Shown here: piece by piece, positions 13,941 to 25,553 of the stretch
Position numbering within the stretch: the stretch's first letter is position 1
How the letters are laid out: each line of letters starts with the position of its first letter
DNA from: Planoprotostelium fungivorum
Taxonomy: Eukaryota; Evosea; Variosea; Cavosteliida; Cavosteliaceae
Direction: 5' to 3'
Length of the DNA: 61,373 bases
NCBI GenBank assembly: GCA_003024175.1
Contig: MDYQ01000169.1
Coordinates: 1-61,373, forward strand
The notes under the pieces: generated by a model
Seen by the model: the letters and a program-made list of their open reading frames with translations, nothing else
Told to the model about the DNA's origin: nothing
Databases searched by the model: none
Position numbers and translations under genes: made by a program

Positions 13941-16662
13941 TCACGATTCATTCACCTTCGGTGCAAGATCTACCACCAATCGAGTGACAACGTGTACTCG
14001 TTGAGATTTTGGATAACGGAGCACCAGCATTTTCTCTCTCTTATGCCCCAGGAAACTCCCTACTTCATCGCAGCGGGGGCAGTGGTTCGCTTTCGCTTCG
14101 TTGACTGGCATCGTCCAATCATGGACTGGTTTAGGTACTCTCATCAGTTCTGCGATGATGTCCATCAGATGGCGGGACAAGTCCACGAAGATCTTGATTC
14201 CGTTTAGATCTCTCTTCTCCTCTCCTTTGTCGAAATCGAGCATGTATGTGATCAGGGGAGACATCGTCTCGTAGTGATCCAGTGCGTTATTGAAACGAGT
14301 GCCATTGCTCTCCACAATCCTCTGCATGTCGGCGTACCTCTCTGCAAAGAAGAGATGCTTCAAGAGAGGAATAGCTTGTGACAGTGTGTCGTTCAGAACG
14401 GCTGTTATCCAAGATTCGATGAACGTACAGTATAGCTGATGCGAGTGAGTGGACTGATTGACACGATGACTTCACCGTGGTGGAATCGAGTTTGATGCCT
14501 TGAGACACGTACGATCGATGCACTTGATCCATCATCCGCCCGACGATCTGCTTGCAATCATCCTGTTCCAAGAGTTTGGACGTATCGATTAGATAGTGAA
14601 GGTGACCGATGATTTTTGGCATCATGATGACTCCTCCGTAGAAGGTGACATAGTCGGTCATGTGAGATTCACACGTTGTGTCAAGATCAGGCATGATTTG
14701 GATGATCGCCTCGTACGGCGTGTTCTCCTTGAACTGTTCGTGGTGCCTTCCGAGTTCATACCAGTCAGTGAGAATCTCGTGTCTTCCCTTTGAAATGGCT
14801 TCCTGTATGCAAAGATGAAAAGGGTGATTCAATCTCTCGTGTCTCTCACCTGTGTGAATCGATTCATGATCGTTCGCACGCTGTGATCCACCCTGGCTGT
14901 CATGACACTGGACACTTGGTCTAGCTGAACCATGTCCTTCGCAGATATGTAACTGCTCAGTATGTATTCCAGTATATCGTTCGGTACGTTCTGTAATGTC
15001 CCCATATCACTCTTCTCCCTCTTCTTCATGGTGTGATTCACACGTGACATCAAAGATTGAAAGTAATGAGCTGTGCTTCCGAACCGAACCAAGAGCTGAT
15101 CCTGTCGTCTATGTTTGAGATGATGTCGACACATGAATTGATCTCACCACATCATCGTGAACGAGAAACACCATCACTGCTCTGCCAGGACCGGTCTCGT
15201 GTAGCCAGCACGGTGCTGCGATCATGTTATTCTCTCCAGCATTTCATGACGATGAATCACGTGGAAAAGAGCATTCTCCCAGGCCATCGAAAATGATGGA
15301 GGTGGAGGGCGGGCCGTGTCCACGACTGACATCGTTCAACATCGAACAGAGTTTAACCTCACCTGACCGTGCCGTGATAATATCCCAACCCTAACTCCTT
15401 CTTCAAGATCTTTTCTGCGTCATCACACGGAATCGATGGAGATTCGACACCTGTGCGATCCTCTTTCTCGTCTGATCCCTTCCGAGGTCTGCCCCGACGT
15501 ACAAGTCGTATTCATAGCACAAGGCTTCCGTTCTGTTTGGATCCTCCTTCCACTCTCTCATCGCTTTCACCATACGTTTCACGTATTTCTCCTTGCCTGT
15601 GAACATGACCGGAGGTACTTTACCTTCTACGAAATGATCAGGAGAGAATACATCGATGCACTTCACCCAGAGCAGAGATCTTGAAGACAAGTTGTATCCT
15701 GTGTCCTTTGGTGATAGGGGAAGATGTGTAGTTGCACTGTCGGAAGAAGGAGAGGATCTGGTAGCGGTACTGACTGAGTCGAGAGGTCGAATAATTTTTC
15801 TGTTGTAGGTTGGTGGATAATTTCATAACGCCACCTGTCGAAAAAAAGCTTAGATGCATGCGCGCGGTGAAGATGTGGTCGAGACGGTTGATGATAATGA
15901 TGATGATGCAGATGCAATGTGTTGATGATGACATCTTCGACGAAAATACCTTCGTGATGGGTCGGCAAGGTTAAGATTAGATATCCGAAAAAACCCTTAT
16001 TAACCGAGTCCTGTTCGTGCTTCAACTCTCATCGTTCAGAATCATCATCATCGAACATACGTTTTTAGGCCACTTGTGTTCCGATGTAGATACCTCTTCC
16101 AGAGTCATGCCGTGTAGTATCAATTCCACATCTTCACTTGACATAGCTCTCCCAAGACCTTCCGTGATCTGATCGGTATCAGTTACATCAGATATTGATG
16201 CGTAAAAACAATGGGAAAAAATGGTCGCAATGTTGATGCATGCACACGTACCTCTTTCAATTTTAATTTCAACAATTTCAACCACCGTTCATTCTGTATA
16301 GAAACCTGAATTATATTGGAATCAATAGGGATGATCTGAGCGGCGTATCACCTCATTTCGCTCGCTACCTGCTTTCCATTCGTAAATGTGGTCGTTCACT
16401 CTTGTTCCAGTGCTCTTGAGCGCGGTCAACAACAGTGGATGGAATGGTAGTCCAAGCAGTCCGAAATCTTTCACTTCAATTCCTGGTAGCATGTTGCCTT
16501 TCTTAAACAGCATGCCGACGAAGCTCTGTTTACTCGGTGGTGCACTGTCAAAGCCCTTCTTCAAGATGCGACGATAGGTCTTCTCTGTTCCAAGGTTAGC
16601 TTTTCAGAAGACGAACAGGACTTCTCACTTGTGATCTTTGTATCTCTTTGGCTCTGTTGCAT
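13941..16662 (-). CDS. 2OG-Fe(II) oxygenase-fold protein with altered metal site, 13 exons
   Basis: Exons: 16629-16662, 16369-16599, 16252-16305, 16061-16168, 15950-16025, 15667-15834, 15521-15626, 15363-15488, 15261-15325, 15148-15215, 14850-15101, 14476-14802, 13941-14435. The first half matches the large eukaryotic prolyl-4-hydroxylase-like proteins: FVGMLFKKGNMLPGIEVKDF, GLLGLPFHPLLLTAL, NKGFFGYLILTLPTHHEGG, YRYQILSFFRQCNY, PITKGHRIQLVFKI. In the family the HRDTEK box gives the HxD ligands and FYSDVEHEV gives the distal His; here they read KHEQDS and FFRQCNYTS. The 2OG-binding Arg (GHR) is kept. Catalysis is therefore doubtful. The second half (about 400 residues) has an F-box-like stretch (TLQNVPNDILEYILSSYIS) and long helical regions and is otherwise unknown. 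Exon 4 could be shorter. Confidence 0.72.
15835..15949. repeat. GATGAT-rich intron of the 2OG-oxygenase-like gene
   Basis: This 115-nt intron carries GATGATAATGATGATGATG-type repeats and is one of the few long introns in the gene, like the GATGAT repeat in the CLC intron. Confidence 0.6.
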
Positions 16663-17770
16663 GTGATTCCGATTGTTCTTCCGAAAAAGACTAAACCACC
16701 AGCACACGTTGGGTGAGACAATGAAATGATCTTGACGTTTCGCGAAAATTGGATACATTTCAGAGAATCCACCGCGAGAATCTCCGTCGATCGCTTAGGT
16801 CCAAGGTCCAAGGTCCGCGTGACAGAATTCCGACGGAGATTCTCGATGACAACGAACGGACTTGATTGATGATCTTGACGTTTTACCATATACCACACCC
16901 ACACCTGCTCCATCCACCATCTTCAGCTGCACAGTCCCGTGGATAATACCGGCTTTGGAGCGTCTAGATATCTGAAGCGTACGATGGCGTCCGCCCACAT
17001 CCTCTTCAGATGTGTTTCCTTGTTGACCACAGAAGGAAAACTTATTCGTCTCATCTAACCATTGTCACAGACATCACGTTGATGCGATAGTGTTATCATG
17101 TGAGGAAGATGTGTCCAGCGATCCGAGATGGCTGTCTTTCTCGTGGTTTCACGGCCCCAAGATCGATTGCACGCTGTACTTTGTTGATCTGGCTCCTTCC
17201 ATACTTCCATTTCCGGCGTTGTAACGTACTCCCCATCTTCTTGAGCAATTCTTTGATGCTCGATGGATGAAGTCTAACATCAATCATTCGATGCGACAAT
17301 TGAATCGAGAGCTCTCACTGTTTTCATTTAGAAATTCCACCATACAAGCGTAGTCAATTTGATTACGCGTGGCAATCTTCGTGAAAGACTCCATAAATTC
17401 GATGGTCAGGTCGGCCTCGTTGCTCTTCTATTGACAAAGTTTCCTCCAGTAGAGTAACATGTCCCTCTCAAGCCAAGTAGCGTTGTGTTCATTCAAGTGT
17501 TTCAAATTCTCTTTCTTCCTCTGTTGGTTTGTCCATTGCAGTTGTTCTGTCGCAGTTCTCAGCTGGCCAGTTATTTGAAACAACCATCCCAATGAAAAGC
17601 CGCCCCAATTATTATCATCAACGGTAAGGATGATCTATGCTTTATTCTTCATTGGAGTATTGAGTGAAACAAGATATATAACATATGATCCAGTATATAT
17701 TCTTTATCAAACTATATTTGTGTCGAATGCACATTTGTACAACACAGATCTATAGCTTGGAATCCGCGAT
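16663..17770 (-). other. Unresolved coding-like stretch between SOD1 and the 2OG gene
   Basis: The minus strand has fragments that read like real exons: SLGWLFQITGQLRTATEQL near 17,580-17,520 followed by LERDMLLYWRKLCQ, then LTIEFMESFTKIATRNQID near 17,420-17,340, then one of three frames over 17,270-17,100. I could not join them in one frame with canonical sites and did not find a convincing start. A separate small gene or a decayed one are both possible. AATAAA (minus) at about 17,640-17,645 could end the SOD1 transcript. Confidence 0.35.
16776..16845. repeat. Inverted repeat with AGGTCCA tandem loop
   Basis: GAGAATCTCCGTCG (about 16,777-16,790) and its complement CGACGGAGATTCTC (about 16,831-16,844) form a 14-bp stem. 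The loop contains three copies of AGGTCCA. The motif GATCTTGACGTTT is also repeated on both sides (about 16,729 and 16,872). Confidence 0.6.
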
Positions 17771-18460
17771 TCATTCCTTTGATTTTCCAATGACCTGATA
17801 CATTTAGAAGAGCGACGAATGAGGTGACACTCACTCCGCATGCCACTCTACCACCAGCATGTCCAGTTGTCTTTGAGTCATCGTGACCACCTTGGCCCAA
17901 ATCGTCTTAAAGACACATCAGTCGATCAGAATGGATCATCTCCATCACCCTCTCCTGCGTGGACAACGACAGATCTTCCAATCACAGTGAATGGTCCGTC
18001 CAACTTGACGAGGGAATCCTCCAACTCGAATTCGGCTGGCTCCTTATCTTCGGTCTTCACAATGTTGCCGAGATCTCCGACGTGTCTCTCAGTAGCTTGG
18101 GGTCCACCGTGAGTTTTACCGTGGGGGTTGTAGTGTGGTCCAGCAGTGGTGCAACCCTGTTCGAGTCATTCTCTGAAAGTATTCCATCTCTTACGTTGGA
18201 GAGATCTCCAAGCTGGTGGACGTGGAATCCATGCTTTCCGGGGGTGAGACCGTATACTTTGGCGGTGATAAGCGTGTTTCCTTCATCAGAGTCAGTTATA
18301 AAGAGAGGACCTTCCTCACCATTCTCTAAAGCCTTGAAGTTGACGGTACCATAGACCTGCTCTGATCCCTTCTCTCCCTTTAGGAGACTGATACCTTCGG
18401 TGAGTTGCTTCTGTCGAGAGTCAATCTTTCAGAGTCAAAGTAAATCCCTACTCCAGACAT
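17771..18460 (-). CDS. SOD1: Cu/Zn superoxide dismutase
   Basis: Converts superoxide to H2O2 and O2; cytosolic type with no signal peptide. Exons: 18452-18460, 18195-18410, 17949-18156, 17835-17905, 17771-17794. Copper ligands: HGFHVHQ (two His), AGPHYNPHG (bridging His) and VVVHAGE. Zinc ligands: the bridging His, THGGP, RHVGD His and Asp. The disulfide Cys pair (GCTTAGPHY and RVACGV) and the active-site Arg (GGRVACG) are all present, and the protein ends GVIGKSKE. Exon 1 encodes only Met-Ser-Gly. The COG7 stop lies 85 bp upstream on the same strand, so the two genes are in tandem; co-transcription cannot be excluded. Confidence 0.95.
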
Positions 18461-18545
18461 GTTTGTGCTTGCGTGATGATGATGACGCGTTCAGTTTGTG
18501 AAGGCAGATCTACAACTCTCCCAAAAATGATTTTCCATTTCAATT

Positions 18546-21500
18546 TTATTCCAACGCAAGAGAACGCATGTTGGCGATCCTCTTACGAAGGTGCTCCTCG
18601 CCTTCTTCCGCATTCTTTGGGTAACTATCACACTGAGTTCCAATCATCATCAGATGAAACCGTCACCTTTCTCTCTCCGCTTTGACAAAATGGAGGATCG
18701 CCATCAGAGTCGAATCAGCAGTGACACCCAGGGCATCGATCACAACGAAAAGATAATCTGAGCGTCGTCAACGGAGCTCCGTGTGGAAGAAACATTCACC
18801 GATGTCAGTCGAGAGCTGCCTCGCTCCGTGATCCGTGAGTGTCTTGATGTCCAGGATCCTCTGTGCATACAGGCTCATCGTCTCCCTCACCACCAGAGAC
18901 ATCCACTGGAATGCAAATCGATCTCCCTCGTCCTCCTCGGGTGTCTATCTCAGTCAGCTTCACTCTTCACACTATCCTTACCTCTTGCGAATCTTCCTGG
19001 TAATCACTGTCTTCGCTGTTGTTTTGCACTCCCTTCGTCGTTCAGTCATGTCGAATGAGCGTTCGAGAAGGTTCACCGTAGAGCGAGGGGGTTCGGGGGT
19101 ATTGTTCGCTCCTGAAAAGGGTTCTAGTTGTTGGGGCAGGCCGTGAAGATGTTCACCGATCTGCGGATGAGATCAGATGAGGGACCAGGTAAGATCAGAT
19201 GTGATCAGGGAGTTGATCAGATGAGATCAGATGTGATCAGGGAGTTGATCAGATGTGATCAGGGAGTTGATCAGATGTGATCAGGGAGTTGATCAGATGT
19301 GATCAGGGAGTTGATCAGATGTGATCAGTCATACCTGTGTGACGTAGTCTGAAGGTGAGATAGAGAACGTGGGCATCAAGGACGACGTCTGCGGTTGACT
19401 CGGCCACACCTGTTCCCGTCAGGTGATCTCTCTCGCAGCATCACCTCCAGAGACGGCACTGACTCCAACTTCTCTTTGATGAAGGAGAACATCGTATCGA
19501 AGACGAGTGTGTGCACGGACGACGACAGCGTGGAGAGCACCTCGGACGGCTTAGGCAGAAGCTTCTTCGTCACTGTGCAATCTCAGTGTCATCGTGCGTG
19601 GGGTCTCACCATCTTCCATGGTTTCCATGAAAGTAACGAGTCGCTGCTCCTTGTGTGGGTATTGTTTCAGGTACATCAAGGTAGCAGGTCTGACTCCCTG
19701 ATTCCGCACGGCCTGCCCCGATGATGATTCTCCCTCTCTTTCACTCTCACCTTGTTGATGATGGATTTCTCCTCCAGCAAGTTCATCTTCAGATTTCTCT
19801 CAAAGGTAGACATTCGATCTGTTACGATTCAGATGGACAACAGCAGTCTTTCACCTCTCATCTTGTTGACCACTTGCAGGAAGCTCAGTGAACCAGCCAC
19901 CATCGACCAATCGAAGTAGACGGCAGACAGTGAGGGTGACAGCGGTGATTGTGAAGCGTGAGGTGTCTGCGAGCCGTTCGTTCACATTCTCACGAATCAG
20001 TGCGCTCACTTCGAGTTGGGCCAATTGCCGCAGATGTTGTAAGAGAGTGGTGATGTGCTGGAACCAATCGGACAAGAGGGACTGGTAGTGTGAGAGAGTA
20101 GACGAGTGAGTACACACCGAGATGGTATCGATCAGTTGCTCTCCTTCGGCGCCCTGAGTGAGAAGGATACATCGATGGATCGATGCGTCCAGCAAGATGA
20201 ACAACTTCGGTCCGTTTGTTTCGATCTTACCCACCGTATCCTGGAACGCCTGCGGTGCCTGGTGATGTTAAATCGATTCGAATCTATCACTCACGATCTT
20301 CAATGCCTGAATGTCCACACCCAAATGTGTCCTCTCCAAGTATGCATATTCGTTCTGTAGGGAGAAGAAGGGCTCGAAGATGAAGCGTAACGTCTCTTCT
20401 GCATCTTCTGGAACTGTTTCTCTTCACTGATGATCTCCTTCTTCTCCTCACCTGGGAGGACACTTTGAACGGAACGAGAGAAATCGCAGGTGGTTTGGAA
20501 GAGGGTGATGAGATGTTCTATGGCTGGTTTTCTCTGAACGGCAGACACGTCCTGCTGTCCCTCTGTCTGGATGAGTAGAGGTTCTGTATCTGTCTCCCAC
20601 CTTGAGGTCTGAGGGAGTTCTGTATTCTCTTCTTGAAAGTCATCGATATGGATTGGAATATACTCTTGATCAACGTGGGCACCACTCTTGACTCCGGTGG
20701 AAATAAATCAACAGACCAACTGACCTGTGATTTATATCAGTCTTACGTCGTCAAGTAATTGAAGACCAAATCTCACCTCCTTGTTGATCAACAAGAGTGT
20801 CTGATCGTAGAAAGTAGGAAGCCATTTGTGAAAGGGAAGCTGACTTCGATCGAAAGCGTTCCAATCGTTCTGGATGGATACCAGTCTGGTGTTGTAGTAG
20901 ATGTCCATCAACTGCTCGTTGCGATCGATCTTGTTGAAGATGTTGACGAACCGTTGTGATGTCTCTGTTTCCATCAGGTACGCTCCATTCACTCCACTCA
21001 CCGATGTCGTGAGACGTGAACGCCTGCAGGAGCTGTGGCCTGGCCAGACCTTCCAATCTCTCTTGATATCTCTCGACACTCTTCAGCTGTGTCTTGAACT
21101 CTGGGATGTCTCTCAGGTGCTGCAAGCTGTCGTTCATCGTGCACAATTCCTCGGCGATCTGTCTCCTTCAGTCGTCACACACTCGTTCGTCTTCACTTTC
21201 TGCAGGTCTCCCGTCGTGAATACGCTCTCTATGCTGTCTGTCAACCTCGATACCTTCTCCACCTGTGATGGAAAGTCTCAGTGACGCACGAAATCATCGA
21301 GTGAGACATCAGAGATGATGGGTGCGATCGATCACCTCTCTTAGCGCATGAAAGACAGACTCGATCCTCATCTTGATGGAGTCCAATTCCGACAGCAGTC
21401 TCAAACTGTCTATCGTCTCTGTCTCCAAAGAGGAGACGATATCCACATACTTATCGAGCTTCTTCTTTATCTCTGTTGCTTCTCGTCTCGCTTTCTCGAT

Positions 21501-21834
21501 CTCTCTGATTGAACTAAAAAGATGTCAACAACAAGTTAGGGACGAAGATGAATCACCGAGGAATGCTTGTGAGGGTGAGATTGCAGGTTTCCTCGAGTGA
21601 GTTATTCAATTCGAGAGACGACAATTGAAGTTGCATCACAAGACTCGCCGTAAGGTGCTGGGTGAAGATTAACAGTACACGTACTGCAGACGTACCTCAG
21701 TATCGTCCTGTCCATCAGCTCTCCGTGATTTGAGTGCGGCATTTATCCATACAGTGGAGTCAAATGCATCTTCAAGAAAACTCGATACATCCTGATCGAT
21801 TGAGTGGATCACCACTATCCGATTGGCTCACCAT
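18546..21834 (-). CDS. COG7: Conserved oligomeric Golgi complex subunit 7
   Basis: Subunit of the COG tether for retrograde vesicles at the Golgi. The start is ATG immediately followed by a 40-nt intron (21792-21831); exon 2 (21696-21791) continues DVSSFLEDAFDSTVWINAAL, which matches the conserved COG7 N-terminus (FL..DFD...WINAA). Downstream landmarks: SQRFVNIFNKIDRNEQL, FQSISMTFKKRI, RFIFEPFFSLQNEYAYLER, LIDTIS, VFDTMFSFIKEKLESVPSL, FSISPSDYVTQIGEHLHGLP, and RQLSTDIDYLFVVIDALGV before the end IANMRSLALE. About 18 exons; most introns are 32-45 nt, but 19161-19334 (174 nt) is filled by a tandem repeat. AATAAA (18545-18550, minus) includes the stop codon. Confidence 0.93.
19192..19330. repeat. 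22-bp tandem repeat inside a COG7 intron
   Basis: About six copies of the unit GATCAGATGTGATCAGGGAG+TT. Each unit contains a near-palindrome (TGATCAGATGTGATCA). The array starts a few bases from the intron's 5' splice site. Confidence 0.9.
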
Positions 21835-21969
21835 CTCAAAGCGATCTGCTGACGATGAAATTATTCTTGATTGTAGAATGAATTTTATAGAAATGTCTGT
21901 GTTTCCCGCCAAAACGGAGGAACGTCCACTGTTCAAAAGGCGCGGGAACGGAAAGAGGAGGCGTTGGGG
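21835..21969. promoter_or_regulatory. Shared divergent promoter region COG7/KNL1
   Basis: 135 bp separate the COG7 start (-) from the first in-frame Met of KNL1 (+). The open frame of KNL1 continues upstream of that ATG for about 20 codons, so the gap may be even shorter. Confidence 0.5.
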
Positions 21970-24900
21970 ATGAAGACAGTCAACACAAGACAGACTTTGA
22001 GTCCCAAGAAAAAGACATCCACATCAAAGAGGATCTCTCTACCTGCTTCACAAGATGTGACGGAGGGGAAAGAGAATGATTTGCATTCGAACACAACGAA
22101 CTTGAACTTTTTCGATGAAGATGAGAAGCTGAGGTGAGTATCTCAGTTCTTCTGTGATGTAAATACAATCACAGAGAGGATGGGAATAGAAAAAGCAGAA
22201 GACAATCATACGGACGTCGTGTCAGTTTCTCTCAGAAGGTTGCTGTTAGGCACTTCTCCAGCAATGATCAAAACGCAGCCCAGGAGAAACCCAAGTCCGC
22301 ACTCAAAACAAATATCCAGAAGAGGTGTGTGGACAGCCTTTCCCTGATTCTTACATACGCGATAGTACAGCAGAGCTGGAAAAAGAAAAAGCAGATCAAC
22401 TCAATGTGTCTGTCTTCCCCGAGAACTCCTACCGTGATAATGTCTTTGAGATGGTCCGCCAAAGTCCCGAGTCAGATGACTCCTGTGTATCCCGACCGCA
22501 GAACGAACAAGATGTAAGTCTGCTCGAAATGTCCACCGAACTTAACCATGTCAGGTGACACTGATCACAAATGCACCCATCGAAGAACCACAGATGGACA
22601 TGGAATTGACTGGGATCATCACCCCGGAGATGGAACAACCCGAGGACATCACGATGAACGTCACAGCGGACTTGGACAAGATCCAAGCTGTGAGCGCAGT
22701 CCCAGCACCCAATCTGAGAACTCTGGCCATCTCCCCCTTCCGTTCCTCTCCTCGCTCTTCGTCTCCTTTCAGTGAGATCCATCCTTCTCCAATCACACTG
22801 AAGGAAAGACAGGAAGCGGATCGTCTCCCAGCCGATTGAACACACCATCCATCGCGAGCTTCCTTCAGAGGAAGATCGCAGAGGAGCCGATGACGGGGGA
22901 CGTCGGTCAAATGATCAGCAGGAATCTGAGCGACACCATCAACCAGACCATGGATATGGATTTATCAGGCGTCGTGAACGCATCGTGTGTATACTTCCAC
23001 CTTCATCGTGAATGACAGTACAGCAGATATGACAGAACCATCGACACACCCCCTCGCCAGACGAGAGGCGACCTCGCAGTGCCAACACTCACTCAATTCT
23101 GTCTGATGGACGACGACCTCAATGCATCAGGGTGAGAGTCCTTCCATCGTTGGGGCTTAGATCATCACGTCCAATCTGACATAGAGAAGGGGAGAGATCA
23201 ACCGAATCGAAGGCATTCCAACATTGTCCTCCATGGCAATCAACGAAGACACAGAGTTGACTTCCGACATGACTGCGTTCTCTCGTAAAGTTAGGAACAG
23301 CATCGGTCTCATCTCCGCCAAGAGATTCAAGCAGGTTCGTCTCTCTCGTCTACGGTGACTGAAGAAAACAGGACGAATCGATGGATATGGACATCTCCAT
23401 GAACTATTCGACGCCCACCAAGAGTGGAAACCTCATCACCTTCGATGCCTCACCTCCCCGATCGATCACGAAGAACCAATCCTTCAACACCATCAACATT
23501 CCATCTTCTCTCGATATAGACCTCGGTGATGTCACATCCAAGTTCCCATCGGAGAGCACCATCAATGTCAACTACACCGCACAAGGAGTGAGTACACTGT
23601 GTGTCTCACATCTGAAGAGAGCAGGGAGACATGATCGAGAGGATCATCAACGCCTCCGTCGCTTCCATCACCGACAGCCCGGCTCGCAGCCCAGGTAGAA
23701 ACGGCTCCCTGTTGAACACGAGCCACGTTCCATTCACCTCTGAGCTCAACACGCCCCCTCGCTCGTGAGTGACATCATCTCTCTCATCCCCGCTGACCCG
23801 CTCAGGGCTTCCTTCTCCGAGTCCATCTCCTCTCCCAACGAGGTCGATGACATGACGGCCAACATCCTGAACCGCATCGCTCAGAGAGTTGTCCCGCAGA
23901 ACTTGGACTCTTCCGATGAGGTGGGACAAGTTCTCTCGGTGTCCAACGATCTGACGATCATCAGAGTCTGTCTCAGGATATGAGCATGATGGTGTCTGCT
24001 GCATCGTCGGATAAGGATCTCCCTCCCATCACCTTTGAAGAGTTCCTCTCGATGACAGACGTGAGTCAGTGGTGAAGGGGAAGACTGACGGTATCAGGTT
24101 GTCTTCTTGACGGACCAATCGACCAACCGAAAGCCCTCTCTGGGATCGAGACTGTCGTTGACCAACCAACCCAAGTCCATATCGGACACTCTGGGTAGAG
24201 CCGTGGTGGTGGTGCCCGTGTTGCAAAACTACCAGTACGTGTACGAAGAGCTGCAAGGTGAACGAGTCTGCGAGACGGAACTGAAGGAAGGACAGCCATC
24301 AGTGCCTCCACGAAAGACAATGTGAGTCAGCTGGAAGCAGACATCTCGAAGAACAACCCGCAGTACTTTCGATTCATCCGAGAGAGAACGGAGGGCCTGC
24401 AGAAGGCGAAGACAGAGATGAAGAGACTGAAGAGCCGATGCATGGAGGAAGCCAAGGCAACGTGGTACAACGGAAGGGCCCGACAGATCCTCGAGCTGGA
24501 TGAGGAACTGAACGGAATCTTGGAGAGCCTACAGACGGACAGTGAGAGGATCGAACGGTACAACGGCAGCTCCCTCGTTCTCCTCGAAGAGATCGTCCGC
24601 AACAAATCCACCATCAACGAAAAGTGAGCCACAGTTGATTCACCTCCACTGAACAGAGCAGGAGCATCGTCAAGAAGGCAGAGGGACCATCGGAGGTGGA
24701 GAAGACGAGCCAAGTGTGGATGAGTGAGGAGACCATGGACCTCCTTCGTCAGATCGATCTCGTCTCCATTCACCGTTTCGATGGGTCAGACATCCTTCTC
24801 CTCTTGGACGACACCTTCGAGCTGTCCCTCACCCTGGGTGACTACGTCCTCGGTGAGAAGAGGAGGTTCTTCTCCAACAAGTCTTACTCTCTACGTCCCA

Positions 24901-25471
24901 ACGCCGTGAAGGATGAGGTGCAGTTGTCTCTCTCCTCTCGTCACTCAATCGTTCAGATCCACCTGGGTCTATTAGCGGCTGCCAACTTACCCTCTCTGCT
25001 CGAGGGACTGCGACACACCGGACAGCTGTCGGCCGTGTTGACGGAGGTCACCTTCCGCATCTTCAGAATCACGACACTGATGAAGGAGATCCACAGACTG
25101 GGCAGACGCTTCCCCATCAGGTGCGGTGGTTCTTCATAGAGGAGCTCAACTCTTCAGGGCGGCGGCAGAGAGGAAGGACATCTACTTCAACAGCTACGCC
25201 ATCGACGTGGAGTTCTCCGAGCCCTCTACAATGTCCAAGTTTGTCTTAACCTTCACGCTGAGCTACGGCTATCCCTTCTCTCACCTCTTGTGCACGTATC
25301 GACGTATCACGGGAGACAACACGATGGATGAAGAGGTGAGAGACATGAGAAGATTGAAGAGGTGACGGAGAGCAGAGAGTGAGGGAGATCATCCAGTTGG
25401 AGACGAATCGAAATGGATACGGACTTCTCACACGCGTGTGCAACAGTGTGGCAGAAGGAATGAAGAAATAA
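21970..25471 (+). CDS. KNL1: Kinetochore scaffold KNL1 (Spc105/Spc7)
   Basis: Outer-kinetochore scaffold that recruits PP1 and, through phosphorylated MELT repeats, Bub3/Bub1. Exon 1 is 21970-22133. The PP1 site RRVSF lies near 22,215-22,229 in a basic context (SYGRRVSFSQK), and a second basic-serine motif KRISLPA is encoded in exon 1. MELT-like repeats: MDMELTG, MDMDLSG, MDMDISMNYSTP and degenerate ones (DTELTSDM, EDITMNV). The conserved C-terminal block follows: ITFEEFLSMTDVVFLTDQS, then a coiled coil (MSQLEADISKNNPQYFRF to NKSTINEK) and a tandem-RWD-like domain to EGMKK. About 14 exons, tail-to-head with IQCG. AATAAA at 25467-25472 overlaps the TAA stop. The start could be an earlier exon. 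Confidence 0.9.
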
Positions 25472-25553
25472 ATACTTTTATTGTTATTACTGTTGTGGAC
25501 TACAACGATGAGTTATTCTTGGCAACATTCCAAGCTTGACATTCAATTCGAGA

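Noticed and set aside
17959-18354. 131-codon open frame on the plus strand
   Set aside because: It is antisense to two clearly identified Cu/Zn SOD exons.
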